From the NCBI GenBank assembly GCA_012517875.1, contig JAAYUB010000021.1, positions 25,967 through 89,966 of the forward strand: 64,000 nucleotides of DNA, in the 5' to 3' direction. This stretch comes from Acidobacteriota bacterium. GTDB lineage: Bacteria; Acidobacteriota; JAAYUB01. Positions 43,656-53,500 of this stretch are shown in pieces (position 1 is the first letter of the stretch; each line of letters starts with the position of its first letter). The position numbers were made by a program, and so were the translations under genes. A model generated the notes under the pieces. That model made no database searches and was not told the DNA's origin. It was given only the letters and a program-made list of their open reading frames with translations.

Positions 43656-44630
43656 TCAATCCAGCAACAGCCTGCCATTGTCCATCAGGAGCCGGCCGTC
43701 CAGCTCCACGGTGGGCGACTGGATGATGCCGTCCAGATGGATGGGGACGTTGACCATGCCGCCCATGGAGACGTTGTTGCCGAAGGCGATGTGGATCGTG
43801 CCCATCACCTTCTCATCTTCCAGGATGTTGCCGATGATCCGTGCGGCGTCGTTGGTGCCCACGCCGAACTCGGCGACGGTGTAGGCATCGGGACCCACGG
43901 CGCGGAGCAGTCCGTCGAGCTTGCGTGCGGCCTCGCGACCGGTGATGGTGGTGGCGATACCACCATTCACGGCGATCTGGATGGTCTCGCCCATGGCCAG
44001 CAGGTTGCCCACGCCGGCCATGGAGCCGTCCACCACCACGACGCCCGCGGCGGTCCCTTCGAGCGGGCGCATGTACGACTCGCCCGACGGCAGATTGCCG
44101 AAGGCGCCCGGCTGGTGGATGAGTCCGGTGGAGGAGATCGCGTTCACCCCCTCGATGGAAAACGACAGGTCAGTTCCCGCGGCGGTGGTTACGCGCACCC
44201 GGTGGCCGTCGTTGAGCAGCCGGGTGACCCGCTCGGTTCGCTCGGCGATGGCGTAGTAGTCGGCGGCCAGGCACCGGATCATGGTCTCTTCCAGAATGCC
44301 CGGCATGGTGGCCACCCGCGCTCCGGCGCGACACGCCTCGCGGCGGGCATCGGTGTGGGTGAGCGACTTGCTGGTGGCGGCCACCACGGCCGGGAAGCCC
44401 TTCATCAGTTCGGCCAGCGCCGGCGGCGGCTCCTGGCCGTTGCGTTCCATGGCCGGCATCTCGGTGTACACGGCGTAGGCGCCGATCTTCCGGGCGGCCG
44501 TGAGCAGGGCCATCCCGATGCGGTGGCACGTGGGGTCGGTCAGGATCAGCACGCGTTCGTCCGGATTCAGCAGCAGGCAGTCCCGCAGGGCGATGAGGGC
44601 GGATCGGCTCAGTCCGGTTCTGGGGGCCAT
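43656..44630 (-). CDS. M29-like aminopeptidase
   Basis: 324 residues of the thermophilic-aminopeptidase/leucyl aminopeptidase superfamily that also includes the NicX dioxygenase. Typical segments are the SRSALIALRDCLLLNPDERVLILTD start, FGNLPSGESYMRPLEG (with the metal-binding Glu), AEFGVGTN, EDEKVMGTIHIAFGNN and the terminal HLDGIIQSPTVELDG. These give the metal ligands Glu, Glu, His and His plus Asp. Substrate cannot be inferred. Convergent with tyrS; downstream of the zinc-ribbon gene by 57 bases. Confidence 0.85.
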   Translation of the reverse strand: MAPRTGLSRSALIALRDCLLLNPDERVLILTDPTCHRIGMALLTAARKIGAYAVYTEMPAMERNGQEPPPALAELMKGFPAVVAATSKSLTHTDARREACRAGARVATMPGILEETMIRCLAADYYAIAERTERVTRLLNDGHRVRVTTAAGTDLSFSIEGVNAISSTGLIHQPGAFGNLPSGESYMRPLEGTAAGVVVVDGSMAGVGNLLAMGETIQIAVNGGIATTITGREAARKLDGLLRAVGPDAYTVAEFGVGTNDAARIIGNILEDEKVMGTIHIAFGNNVSMGGMVNVPIHLDGIIQSPTVELDGRLLMDNGRLLLD

Positions 44631-44687
44631 GGTTCCTCCAAGTGAGAATGTCGGGGCGACGGGGCGGCCGGCGCAGGCGACCGGGCG

Positions 44688-44990
44688 TCAGTCGAAATCG
44701 AAGGGTTTCGGCGGCGGGGTGTCATCCCCTTCGGTCTGCTTCTGCGCCTCGCGGAATTTTTTCTCGAGCATGTCCTTGCGCTTCTTTTCCTGCTCGAAGG
44801 CCTGCTCGAAGAGGTTCTCCTTGCGGCGGTCCCAGTCCCGGGCGTTTGCCATCGCCGAGTCGAACGATTCAACCTCCCGCTTTTCGTGCTTTTTCGACAG
44901 CAGCACCTCGCCCGTCTCGCGGTCCACGGTGAGGCGGGACTGGCAGTGCGGGCACTGCACCTCGATGGTGTGATCGGGCGGCTGGCTCAT
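44688..44990 (-). CDS. Small zinc-ribbon protein
   Basis: 100 residues. One CPHC pair near residues 13-16 in a ribbon-like strand (VQCPHCQSRLTVD) is followed by a long charged helix (about 35-85) and an acidic, Pro-rich tail. Only one Cys pair is visible, so a dimer may be needed to bind zinc. Function unknown; it is co-oriented with the aminopeptidase gene. Confidence 0.68.
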   Translation of the reverse strand: MSQPPDHTIEVQCPHCQSRLTVDRETGEVLLSKKHEKREVESFDSAMANARDWDRRKENLFEQAFEQEKKRKDMLEKKFREAQKQTEGDDTPPPKPFDFD

Positions 44991-45011
44991 GGGTTGCTCC
45001 CGGGATAGGTT

Positions 45012-45041
45012 TTGGCGCCGTCTGGACCGCTATTATATAAT
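45012..45041 (+). promoter_or_regulatory. Promoter of the nitroreductase gene
   Basis: TTGGCG (45012-45017), an 18-base spacer and a perfect TATAAT (45036-45041). The transcript start near 45048 rules out in-frame starts upstream of 45048 and favours ATG 45079. Confidence 0.7.
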
Positions 45042-45078
45042 GGCACATTGGATGACTCAAGCCAACGGGGGCGTCCGC

Positions 45079-45672
45079 ATGAATGCCGTAGATCTCAGCC
45101 GTCTGATGCGCTGCCGCCGCAGTGTGCGCGGGTACGACACCCGGCCCGTGGAGCCGGAGAAAGTGGCGTTGCTGCTCAAGGCCGCTCAGTGGGCGCCGTC
45201 GTCGTGCAACCTGCAGCCGTGGCACGTCGTGGCCGTGGACCGGTCGGAGCTGATCGGGGAGCTGGCCACCGCCGCGCCGGTGGGCACACGCGTCAACAAG
45301 TGGATGGACACCGCGCCGCTGGTGCTGGTGCTGTGCGCCCGGCCGCACCCGCTGATCCACCAGGCGGCGGGGTGGATCGATCGCGACTGCCATCGCCTTG
45401 ACATCGGCATCGTGGGCGAGCACATCTGCCTCATGGCCACCGCCTTGGGCCTGGGCAGCTGCTGGATCGGCTGGTTCTCCGAGGGCCGGGTGCGAGAGCT
45501 GTTGGCGGTGCCCGCCAGCCACCAGATCCTGGCTCTCATCGTCATCGGCTACCCCGCGGGCGGCGTCCGGATGGACGAGCCGGTGGAGGTGGAGCGCCGG
45601 CGCAAGCCCCTGGCCGAGATTGCGTCGGTGAACCAATTTGGAGATCCCTACCATGAACCTGAAACCGATTAG
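45079..45672 (+). CDS. Nitroreductase-family FMN oxidoreductase
   Basis: 197 residues. The FMN-binding RRSVRGYDTRPV motif is near the N terminus, followed by AAQWAPSSCNLQPWHVV and, later, IGIVGEHICLMATALGLGSCWIG and IVIGYPAGG. It reduces small organic or quinone-like substrates with NAD(P)H; the physiological substrate is unknown. ATG 45079 was set by the promoter position. It overlaps the start of the next gene by 20 bases. Confidence 0.9.
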   Translation: MNAVDLSRLMRCRRSVRGYDTRPVEPEKVALLLKAAQWAPSSCNLQPWHVVAVDRSELIGELATAAPVGTRVNKWMDTAPLVLVLCARPHPLIHQAAGWIDRDCHRLDIGIVGEHICLMATALGLGSCWIGWFSEGRVRELLAVPASHQILALIVIGYPAGGVRMDEPVEVERRRKPLAEIASVNQFGDPYHEPETD

Positions 45673-46492
45673 ATTACTGGCCTGGGGACTGGCCGTGCTG
45701 GTTGCCGCTGTCCCCGCCGCGGCCGCCGACAAGGCGGGCCTGACCTTCCGTCTGGAGACCAGAGCCGGCGGCGCCGGCGTCGAGACCCGCGATACGAGCC
45801 GGATCTATTGGTTTGACGGGCGATGGAAGGAGGAGGCCGAGACCGCCGCGGTCATCATCGATTTGCGGGACGACCGGCTGGTGCTGATGGATCGCGAAGG
45901 ACAGACCTGGTGCGGCGGTCCGGTGGACGCCATGCTGGCGGAAATGGAGCGCGAAATCACCCGGCTGGCGGCGCGGGTCCGGGACACGTACGGCCCGCAG
46001 CCGGAGCCGCCCGTCTCCGCAGCCCCGGCGCCGCCGGCACGGCTGGAGGAGGTGGGGCGCGAGCGGGTAGGGGGGCGCCCGGCACGTCACTTTAAGCTCT
46101 GGCTCGGCGACAGCCTGGAGGGCGAATATTGGCTCGACGAGGCGATCCGTCCGGGGGACTACTTTCCTGCCGAAAGGCTCCGGCAAGTGGTGGCGCGCTT
46201 CCACGCGGTGACGGCCATCTTCGAGCGGGAGCTCCGGAGCGCGGCGCGCAACGCGCGCGAGCAGGCGATCCAGGAGGCGCTGGGTACGCTGTTTCTGCAG
46301 GGGCTGGAGCTTCAGTCGGTGGATTACCGCGCCGGCCGGACGATGAGTGGAAAGAAGGTGACCGAGGTCAGCGAGTGGGCGGGAGATGCCGCGGCCTTCC
46401 AGGTTCCGGCTGACTACCGCCGGATCTCCTACCGCGAGTTCCTCGACGCGTCCCTCCCGTCGGGCAAGGAGGTGCTGGAAAACAGTCGGTGA
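45653..46492 (+). CDS. Secreted protein, DUF4412-like
   Basis: 279 residues with a signal peptide (residues 1-24, core RLLAWGLAVLVAAVP, cleavage after AAA). The mature part reads as beta-strands followed by helices, with IYWFDGRWKEEAE and MDREGQTWCGG segments resembling DUF4412-type periplasmic proteins; this match is tentative. ATG 45653 uses GGAG inside the nitroreductase gene. It is followed by the second mosaic repeat patch. Confidence 0.7.
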   Translation: MNLKPIRLLAWGLAVLVAAVPAAAADKAGLTFRLETRAGGAGVETRDTSRIYWFDGRWKEEAETAAVIIDLRDDRLVLMDREGQTWCGGPVDAMLAEMEREITRLAARVRDTYGPQPEPPVSAAPAPPARLEEVGRERVGGRPARHFKLWLGDSLEGEYWLDEAIRPGDYFPAERLRQVVARFHAVTAIFERELRSAARNAREQAIQEALGTLFLQGLELQSVDYRAGRTMSGKKVTEVSEWAGDAAAFQVPADYRRISYREFLDASLPSGKEVLENSR

Positions 46493-46728
46493 GTTGGTGA
46501 GCAGTGAACAGTGAACGGTGAACAGAGATAGGAGATAGGAGATCAGGGGAGCAAGGTGAGTCGAAGTCGTGAGACGTACTCGTAATCGTGATCGTAATTT
46601 GTAATCGTGATCGTGATCGTAATCGAGGCTCAAGCCTCAAGCCTCGAGCCCCGATTACGATTACGGATTGCGAGTATGGACGCGAATGGTGCCGGGGTGG
46701 GTGGAGATGACGGAGACGGGAGAAAAAA
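46493..46728. repeat. Second mosaic repeat patch
   Basis: AGTGAAC-type words (46501-46525), ATAGGAGATAGGAGAT, then tandem CGTAATCGTGATCG words (46580-46620) and a nested inverted repeat: CGTAATCG (46618-46625) pairs with CGATTACG (46652-46659), enclosing GAGGCT and two AGCCTC units. The first three word types are shared with 30201-30300. No gene is visible. Confidence 0.75.
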
Positions 46729-46824
46729 TGGCGGAGGAGGTGGGATTCGAACCCACGTGCCCCGGTTTTGCCGGGGCAAGTCGATTTCGCGTCGACCCCG
46801 TTACGACCACTTCGGTACTCCTCC
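46729..46824 (-). tRNA. tRNA-Ser(CGA)
   Basis: 96 bases including an encoded CCA. Acceptor arms GGAGGAG / CTCCTCC with discriminator G73, D-stem CCG / CGG, anticodon stem GTCGA / TCGAC, a long class II variable arm (GCCCCGG / CCGGGGC), and a T-arm with GTTCGAATC. The anticodon CGA (46789-46787) reads UCG. Long arm plus G73 identify serine. The anticodon loop is CGCGAAA, so position 33 is G instead of the near-universal U. Six T follow the CCA. Confidence 0.88.
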
Positions 46825-46871
46825 GCGGATGGGGACCATCCAAAGACCGACCGCCCGAAAGCGGGACGCCG

Positions 46872-46900
46872 AGTATAGCAAACCCCGCTCCGGACGTCCA
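46872..46900 (-). promoter_or_regulatory. Promoter of tRNA-Ser
   Basis: TGGACG (46900-46895), 17-base spacer, TATACT (46877-46872) with a TGC extension on the minus strand; the start would be about 41 bases before the mature 5' end. Confidence 0.65.
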
Positions 46901-46956
46901 CCCCAAAGGTGGCCCCAGTCGGTCGGAGCTCCACGGCGCGCGCGGGAGGTGAATCC

Positions 46957-47937
46957 ATGCAGCGGGTGAGTTTCCGGATCGTCGCCGACTGCGGCATGCC
47001 CCTCCAGGAGCAGATCAAGAACCAGATCATCTCGTCGCTCTACACCGGCAAGATCCAGGAGGGCGATCCGCTGCCGTCGGTGCGGGAGCTGGCGGAGCTG
47101 GCCGCGGTCAATCCCAAGACCATCCTCAAGATCTACCGCGCCCTGCAGGTCGAGGGCTACGTCCAGATGGTGCGCAGCAAGGGGGTTTTTGTCCGCAAGC
47201 TCGCCGGCGAGGATTTCACCCAGCGCCGCCGCGGGGCGATCATGAACCTCATCAAGACGACGCTGGAGAAATCCCACCTGCTCGGCGTGCCCCACGAGCA
47301 GTTCGCCCACCTGCTGCTGCGCTACACCACCGGCGTCGGGCTCCATCCGCTGCGCTGCGCTGTGGTGGACGACGCCGAGGAAATCGAAGTGTTCACCGCC
47401 GAGCTCCAGCGCCGGCTGGACATCGTCATTCATCCGGTGCTCCTCGAGAATCTGGAACGGGAGCTGGCGCCCGCCAACACCGCCATCCGCGCCGTGCCGT
47501 ATGTGCTCACCACCTCCTGGCACATCGCCGCGGTGCGCCCTTTGGCCGCCGCGCTGGGGAAGCGGCTGCTGGAGATCAAGATCAATCCCGGCGTCTTCGG
47601 CGAGATCGCCCAGGTGATGCGCGAGCGGAACGTGGGCGTGGTGGTCCGCGACATGCGCACCCTCCACACCTCGTTCGACGTCTTTGCCAAGATCTTCCGG
47701 CCGGCCACCGACAAGCAGTTTCTCATCGCCCCGGTCGACAACACCGCACTGCTGGAGCGGATCGCCCGCGAGTCGGACATCGTGTTCACCTCGCCGCTGT
47801 GCTGGGAGGCGGTGCGCCGCATCACCCCCGCCGGTGTGGATCTCCGCACCTTCCAGGATTTCATCTCCGGTGAGTTCATCGAGACGCTGCGCATCCTCCA
47901 GCTCTTCGAGGACGCCGCGTCCGGGGAGGCGTCATGA
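46957..47937 (+). CDS. GntR-family transcriptional regulator
   Basis: 326 residues. An N-terminal winged helix of the GntR/YtrA type (about 1-75: PLQEQIKNQIISSLYTGKIQ, LPSVRELAELAAVNPKTI) is joined to a C-terminal ~240-residue domain with alpha/beta character that is not the FadR, HutC or MocR effector domain. The length and layout suggest a periplasmic-binding-like or novel sensing domain. ATG 46957 follows GGAGGTGA. The stop overlaps the next start (ATGA), so it probably controls the adjacent deaminase and the effector may be a purine. Confidence 0.87.
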   Translation: MQRVSFRIVADCGMPLQEQIKNQIISSLYTGKIQEGDPLPSVRELAELAAVNPKTILKIYRALQVEGYVQMVRSKGVFVRKLAGEDFTQRRRGAIMNLIKTTLEKSHLLGVPHEQFAHLLLRYTTGVGLHPLRCAVVDDAEEIEVFTAELQRRLDIVIHPVLLENLERELAPANTAIRAVPYVLTTSWHIAAVRPLAAALGKRLLEIKINPGVFGEIAQVMRERNVGVVVRDMRTLHTSFDVFAKIFRPATDKQFLIAPVDNTALLERIARESDIVFTSPLCWEAVRRITPAGVDLRTFQDFISGEFIETLRILQLFEDAASGEAS

Positions 47938-49001
47938 CCGGGCGGGAAGCCGGCGATCCGGGACGGGCACCGGTCGTCGACTGGCGGGCCGCACCGAAGG
48001 CGGAAACCCACGTCCACCTCGAGGGGAGCGTGGACGCGTCGCTGTTGCAGATGCTCCACCGCCGTCATGGCCTTCCGTGGGCGGAGCGCCCGCCGGAATC
48101 GATCTGCGCGGAGCTGGCCTTCAGCGATTTTCACGGGTTCCTCGACGCCTACAAGGCCGTCATTCAAGCGATCCACAGTGAGGACGACTTCCGCGACATC
48201 ACCGCCGCGTTTTTCGGCCGGCTGCAGCGCGACGGGGTGGTCCATTGCGAATTTTTCCACACGCCCGCCGCGTGCATGAAGTACGGTCTGGATCCCGACC
48301 GGGCGCTGGCGGCCATCCTGGAGACCGCCGCCGACGAGGGGCGGGCGCGGGGGATCAGCTGGGGCGTGGTGCTGGACAACGTGCGGCAGTTCCCCGAGGA
48401 ATACTTCCATCGCACGCTGGAACTGGCGTGCCGCCACCAGAGCCGGGGTGTCGTCGGCATCGGCGTGGGCGGCGACGAGACCGCAGCGCCGCTTGAGCCG
48501 CTGACGCCGGCATTTCAGGCGGCGCGGGAACGCGGTCTCCGCATCTCCTTGCACACGGGCGAGACCGGCTCGGCCGAGAGCATGCTGCGGGATCTGCGGG
48601 CGGCCCGGCCACACCGGATCGGCCACGGCCTGCCTGCCGGGCGGTCGGAGCGCGTGGCCGAACTGGTGACGGCGCTCGGCGCGGTGATCGACGTCTGCCC
48701 CACGAGCAACCGGGCCACGGGAGTGGTCCCGGACCTGGCGGCGCACCCGCTCCGGACGATGTACGCGTGGGGCGTGCCGCTGACCGTGGCCACCGACGAC
48801 CCGGCTCTGTTTCAAACGGATCTGGTGCGGGAATACGAACTGGTGGCGGAGTTGATTCCGGATGCCAATCTGGCCGAGCGCCTGGCCGGGTGGCAGACGG
48901 CCAATCCCCTTCTGCCGGAGCGCGCGCAGCGACAGTTCGCGGAATTCTTCAATCTGGACTCTCGTTCGCGCGGGGGGCGCGGGGTCAATCCAGTCCGATG
49001 A
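47934..49001 (+). CDS. Adenosine deaminase family hydrolase
   Basis: 355 residues of the metal-dependent amidohydrolase fold. The first metal motif is HVHLEGS, then GVGGDE, SLHTGETGSAES (His ligand), RIGHGLPAG (catalytic His), CPTSN and the metal-binding Asp in VATDDPALF. It hydrolyses adenosine or adenine, or a related aminopurine; the exact substrate cannot be told, since adenine deaminases share these motifs. Coupled by ATGA overlap to the GntR gene. Confidence 0.9.
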   Translation: MTGREAGDPGRAPVVDWRAAPKAETHVHLEGSVDASLLQMLHRRHGLPWAERPPESICAELAFSDFHGFLDAYKAVIQAIHSEDDFRDITAAFFGRLQRDGVVHCEFFHTPAACMKYGLDPDRALAAILETAADEGRARGISWGVVLDNVRQFPEEYFHRTLELACRHQSRGVVGIGVGGDETAAPLEPLTPAFQAARERGLRISLHTGETGSAESMLRDLRAARPHRIGHGLPAGRSERVAELVTALGAVIDVCPTSNRATGVVPDLAAHPLRTMYAWGVPLTVATDDPALFQTDLVREYELVAELIPDANLAERLAGWQTANPLLPERAQRQFAEFFNLDSRSRGGRGVNPVR

Positions 49002-49177
49002 ACCGGACCTGATCCATGCGCGGTTGACCAAGGATCCGTCGGCGAAACAACGGACTGCATCAAGCAGAAATCCTGCGAAACCGAGTTGGATGGAGAAAGG
49101 ATGCGGTCGCCAGGGAGACGGACTGATCCAGGTCGACCCGGCGCCATGGAGAGAATAACAGCGTCCGCCGCAGACAA

Positions 49178-49417
49178 TCAGCACACGAGCTGCGATTCGC
49201 GCTTTTTCCGGCGGCGCGGGTTGAGTGCGCGGAGCCCGAACTTCTCGTATTTGTAGTTGAATATCCGGTAGGTGACTCGAAGGGAGCGGGCGGCGCGCAG
49301 CTTCACCCAGTTAGTCCGATCGAGGGCGTCGAGCATGAGGAGTTTTTCGAACTCCTTGACCCGTTCGTGGAAAGTAAGGTCTGTTTTTTCAACGAGTTGG
49401 TTCATTCGATCTCGCAC
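49178..49417 (-). CDS. Stand-alone Fis-type HTH protein
   Basis: 79 residues. Residues about 15-62 resemble the C-terminal DNA-binding domain of NtrC/Fis (FEKLLMLDALDRTNWVKLRAARSLRVT, quoted in part, then YKYEKFGL), with a basic tail (RRRKKRE). GTG 49417 has GGAGG four bases upstream; the ATG at 49405 is an alternative. It starts 22 bases after the phosphatase gene and is probably the last gene of the signalling operon, where it may serve as its DNA-binding output. No gene is seen in the 176 bases between it and the deaminase. Confidence 0.75.
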   Translation of the reverse strand: MRDRMNQLVEKTDLTFHERVKEFEKLLMLDALDRTNWVKLRAARSLRVTYRIFNYKYEKFGLRALNPRRRKKRESQLVC

Positions 49418-49439
49418 GAATCCTCCCGCGGCGGCGCTG

Positions 49440-50528
49440 TCAACACTCGATCAGCACCATGGTGATGTCGTCCGCGTGGGACGGGTGCCGTTGGACGACG
49501 GGCTGACTGAGCACGTCCAGTAAATCCGGCTGATTACTATACGCAAGCGCTTGCATCTGGTTTCGGAATTCGGCGAAGGCGGCGCCGTCCTCGTCCAGGT
49601 CTGTGAGGCCGTCGGTGTAGAGCAAGATGCGATCGCCGGTCTGAATGGAGATCTCGTTGTCGACATAAGCGGCGTCGTGGAATAGGCCGATGGCCGGACC
49701 GGTGATGTCTGACTCCAGAAACCGCTGCTCGGCGGTGCGCAGGAAGAGGGGGAATGGGTGACCGGCGCTGGCGAAGGTCAGGCGCAGCGGCTCGGGCTGG
49801 AAAATACCGTAGAAGGCGGTGAAAAATGTCCGCCCCTTCAGGATCGGGATGAACGACCGATTGATGATCTCCAGCAGGGTGGACGGATTTCCGCAGGCGG
49901 GCGCGGCGGTGGTGAACGCCATCTTGAGCATCGCCATCATCATGGCGGAGCTGACGCCGTGCCCGGCGGCGTCGGCGATGATGACGCCGAGCGCGCCGCC
50001 CGACAGAAGCTGGTAGTCGTAGTAGTCGCCGCCCACGTTGCCGCCGGGGATGTAGCGGGCGCTGATCCGGAAGCGGTCGGTGGCCATAGTGGTGGCGGGG
50101 AGAAGGTTGATCTGGAGGGAGCGGGCCATCTCCGTGTCATACTGGATTCGCTTGCGGAACGCATACTGGTCCAGCGCCTTGCGCACCAGCAGGAGAAGCT
50201 CCTCGGGATCGAACGGCTTGGTGATGTAGTGGAACGCCCCCATCTTGAGCGCCTCGACAGCCACCTTCTCGGAGCCGTGGGCGGTGAGCATGATCACCTG
50301 GATGTCCGGGTCCGCGGCCAGGGCGCGACGTTGCACCTCAACGCCGTTGATCTTGGGCATCCGCAGGTCGGTGATGAGCACGCGGCAGCCTTTTTCCGCC
50401 AGGAAGGCCAGCCCCTCTTTCGGATCGGTGAATGTGGCGATGCTGGTGTAATGTTTCTCGAGGATCGCCTTGATCGTGTAGAGCACGGGAAACTCGTCGT
50501 CGATGACCAGCAAATCGGCACGTTTCAT
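49440..50528 (-). CDS. Response regulator with SpoIIE/RsbU-type phosphatase
   Basis: 362 residues. An N-terminal receiver (about 1-120) has VIDDE, the phospho-acceptor Asp in VLITDLRMP, MLTAHG and the Lys of ITKPF. The C-terminal PP2C-type domain (about 140-362) has VGGDYYD, IADAAGHGVSSA, TFFTAFYG, ASAGHP and YTDGLTD with the metal Asp residues. Such proteins dephosphorylate an anti-sigma-factor antagonist, so it may feed a partner-switching pathway; no anti-sigma or antagonist gene is nearby. Overlaps the kinase gene by 4 bases. Confidence 0.93.
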   Translation of the reverse strand: MKRADLLVIDDEFPVLYTIKAILEKHYTSIATFTDPKEGLAFLAEKGCRVLITDLRMPKINGVEVQRRALAADPDIQVIMLTAHGSEKVAVEALKMGAFHYITKPFDPEELLLLVRKALDQYAFRKRIQYDTEMARSLQINLLPATTMATDRFRISARYIPGGNVGGDYYDYQLLSGGALGVIIADAAGHGVSSAMMMAMLKMAFTTAAPACGNPSTLLEIINRSFIPILKGRTFFTAFYGIFQPEPLRLTFASAGHPFPLFLRTAEQRFLESDITGPAIGLFHDAAYVDNEISIQTGDRILLYTDGLTDLDEDGAAFAEFRNQMQALAYSNQPDLLDVLSQPVVQRHPSHADDITMVLIEC

Positions 50529-53500
50529 CGCGAATTGACCCCCTTGGCCTCCAGGACGGGAAAGCGGACCTCGAACACAGCACCGGCGCCGTCGGCGCTC
50601 GACCCGACGGCGATGGCGCCATCGTGTTCCTCCACAATGCTCCGGGCGATGGCCAGACCCAGTCCGGTGCCGGACTCCTTGTTGGAGAAGAAGGGTTCGA
50701 AGATCTTCTCCCGCAACTCGGCGGGGATGCCCGGGCCGGTGTCCGTGACGCGGATGCCGGCCGCCTCGAAGGCGCCGGCCGCGTCGTCAAGGAACGACTC
50801 CACCAGCACCCGGCCGCCGGGCGGCGTGGCGTCCAGGGCGTTCTGGAGCAGGTTGATGAGCACCTGCTTGACCTTCTCGAAGTCGGCCGTCAGTCGGATC
50901 GCTTCACGGCCCGGCCGGAATTCCAGGTTGACGCGGCGCTTGCGGCTCTCCTCCGCATAGAGGTCCACCGCGTCCTGGATGCACGCGTTGAGGTCCATCA
51001 GATCCTTGGCGAGCTCCATGGGCCGGGCGAAACGCACCAGCTCCGAGACCACGTTCTGCAGGCGGTTCACCTCGGCATTGAGCACCTTCATGTGCTGGGC
51101 GCGCGGGTCGCCGCCGTCGAAGCTGTCGCTCACCAGTTGGCCGAGGCCCTTGATGGCGACCAGGGGATTGCGGATCTCGTGGGCGATGTTGGCGGCCATC
51201 TGCCCGATCAGGGCCAGCCGCTTCTGGTGGTGCATGGTCTGCATGAACGCCTGTTCCTTCTCCCGGGCCCGGGCGTTCTCCAGAGCGATGGCCGCGTTGT
51301 TGCACAGAATCCCGAGGAAGTTGATGTCCTCGTACGAGAAGAGCTCGCCGGACAGCTTGGCTTTCAGCAGCAGGATGCCCAGCAGCCGGTCGCGCGACAA
51401 CAGCGGGGCGATCACCGAAGCTTCCAGTGACCGCAGAAGGGCGATCTCCTCGGGGGGCAGGGCGAGAAAGCGCCGGTGGTTGAGCCGGTCGAACAGCTCG
51501 ATGGGGTCCCGCTTGTCCATCAGCCAGTGGACCACCTGCCACGACGCGGGAATCTGGACCGAGCGGAAATCCTCGATCTCGGGGTTGCGGGCCGCGGCGC
51601 ATTCGAACACCTCGGCCTCACCGCTGCGGAGGAAGAAGTAGCCGCCTTTCAGGTATGCCACGGCGGAGATCTTGTTCAGGCTCAGGTCGATGACCGTGGG
51701 GATGTCCATCGTGTAGTTCAGCTGCCGGGACGTCTCGAGGATGGTTTCGCGATAGTTGATGTGGGCCCGGTAGAAGACGCGGTCCAACAGCTTGGCGATG
51801 GAGGCCTTCAGCGGCTCGATCAGGAACGCCGCCGCCAGCAGAAACAGGATCATGAGCCACATGGGGCCGATCTTGAGATATCGCTGCAGGTCGTCGCCGT
51901 ACCAGACCAGGAGCAGGAAGTAGAGGAACAGGATGACGCCCGAGACCAGGGTATAGGCGATGCTCTTCTTCAGGACGATGTCGGCGTAGAACACGCGTTT
52001 GCGTACAAAGTCGAACAGGAGGGTCAGGCCGAACAGCGCCGCGGCCAGGATTGCGAGGGCGGTGCCTGTCGACAGCCGCGTTTCGGGGAAGAGGCTCTCC
52101 GTGGCGAAACCGGCAGCCGGCAGGACCGTGCCGGCGATGAGGCCGAAGTACAGGATGTTGGCGGAGGTGCGCTCGTGCGGCTGGCGCTGCGACTGGAACG
52201 CGACGAGGCTGACTGCGATGAGCCCGACGCTGACCGCCAGGGCAGCCAGCCGGGCGGCGGTTTCCAGCACGGTCAGGCCAGGCGAGACGTCGCCAGCCTC
52301 CGGCGGGATGACGCCGGCGCCGCCGAACCACGCCGCGCCGGCAGCGGCCAGCAGCGCCGCACCGGCCAGGACCAGCACGCGGGGATTGGCGATCACCGGC
52401 ACGCGGACGGGATGGTGGGCGATCAGGACGAGCAGCACCACGGGCAGCGCCAGGGCGCCCGGCAGCGCCCACCCGACCAGTCCGGCCAGCGGGGGGAAGG
52501 TCAGCGTCCAGCCCAGCAGCAGCAGGCTGGCCATCCCGAAGTAGACCAGCGACTGCAGGAGGCTGAGGAGCGGGTTGGGATAGCGAACGAGCAGGAAGAT
52601 CGAGATGAGCCCACCCACCAAGCCGAAGAGCAGCCCCAGCAACGTTGCCGGGTGGCGCGCCTCCCACAGCGACAGTTGGACGGTCAGGTCCGCCCAGTTG
52701 AAGTCGTCCGCCGTGCGGATGTTCAGGGAGTACGTGGCGCCGAAACCGAGCCGGTTGAGCTTGTGCAGCACCTGCGTGCGGTTGAAGACCGGCTGCTGGT
52801 CGATGCTCAGGACCTGGTCGCCCACGGTCAGGCGGTCGGCGAGCGAGGGGTGGACGGCGCTGACGAACACGCCGTATTTTTCCACCAGGTTCGTCCGGAG
52901 GCGGTCCATCTCGGCGGGCGACAGCGTGACGAGCTGCAGCCGACCCGTCTGGAGCACCAGCAGGGTCGAGGGGCCGTCGCGGTATGCCAGCTGTGCGCGG
53001 ATTTCCTCGGCGCGGCCGCTCTGGACGATCCGACCGTTGATGTTGAGAATGCGGTCTCCGGGCCGGAGCGGCGTGAGAATCGGGGCGGATTCCACCTGCA
53101 GGGCCAGGTTGTCGGGGTTGAACACAGGGCCCGCCGCGACCAGATCGCCCAGCGTGGCCCGGAGCTGGTAGGTCTTGCCGCTGCGGCGCACGCTGACGTT
53201 GACCATGTCCGTTGGGGCGATCTGGCGCCGGATCTCCACCCAATCCTGCGGGCGGACGATGGGCTGGCGGTTAACGGACAGGATGATGTCGCCCGTTTGC
53301 AGCGGCAGGCCGGCGGAACCCCTGAGCACGCAGCGATAGTGGTTTTCCACGTCGAAGCCGGGGGTCGGCGTCCGGTTCAGGATGGATGCGGCATACAGCA
53401 GAAGAGCCAGCACGGCCACAGACAGGCCGAACGCCGCCAGCTTGAGCATTCGCCAGTGCCAACCGAATTCGGCGGGTGATGCGATCATGCGCTCTCGTCT

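Noticed and set aside
46501..46670. CRISPR array
   Set aside because: Repeats are short (8-16 bases), overlapping and irregular, with no regular spacers and no cas genes.
46729..46824. Integration (att) site at the tRNA gene
   Set aside because: No integrase, no direct repeat of the tRNA 3' end and no foreign-looking block next to it.
51476..53479. Long open frame antisense to the PDZ kinase
   Set aside because: Composition Gln/Asp/Arg/Gly-rich without hydrophobic core; the kinase frame carries all kinase boxes.
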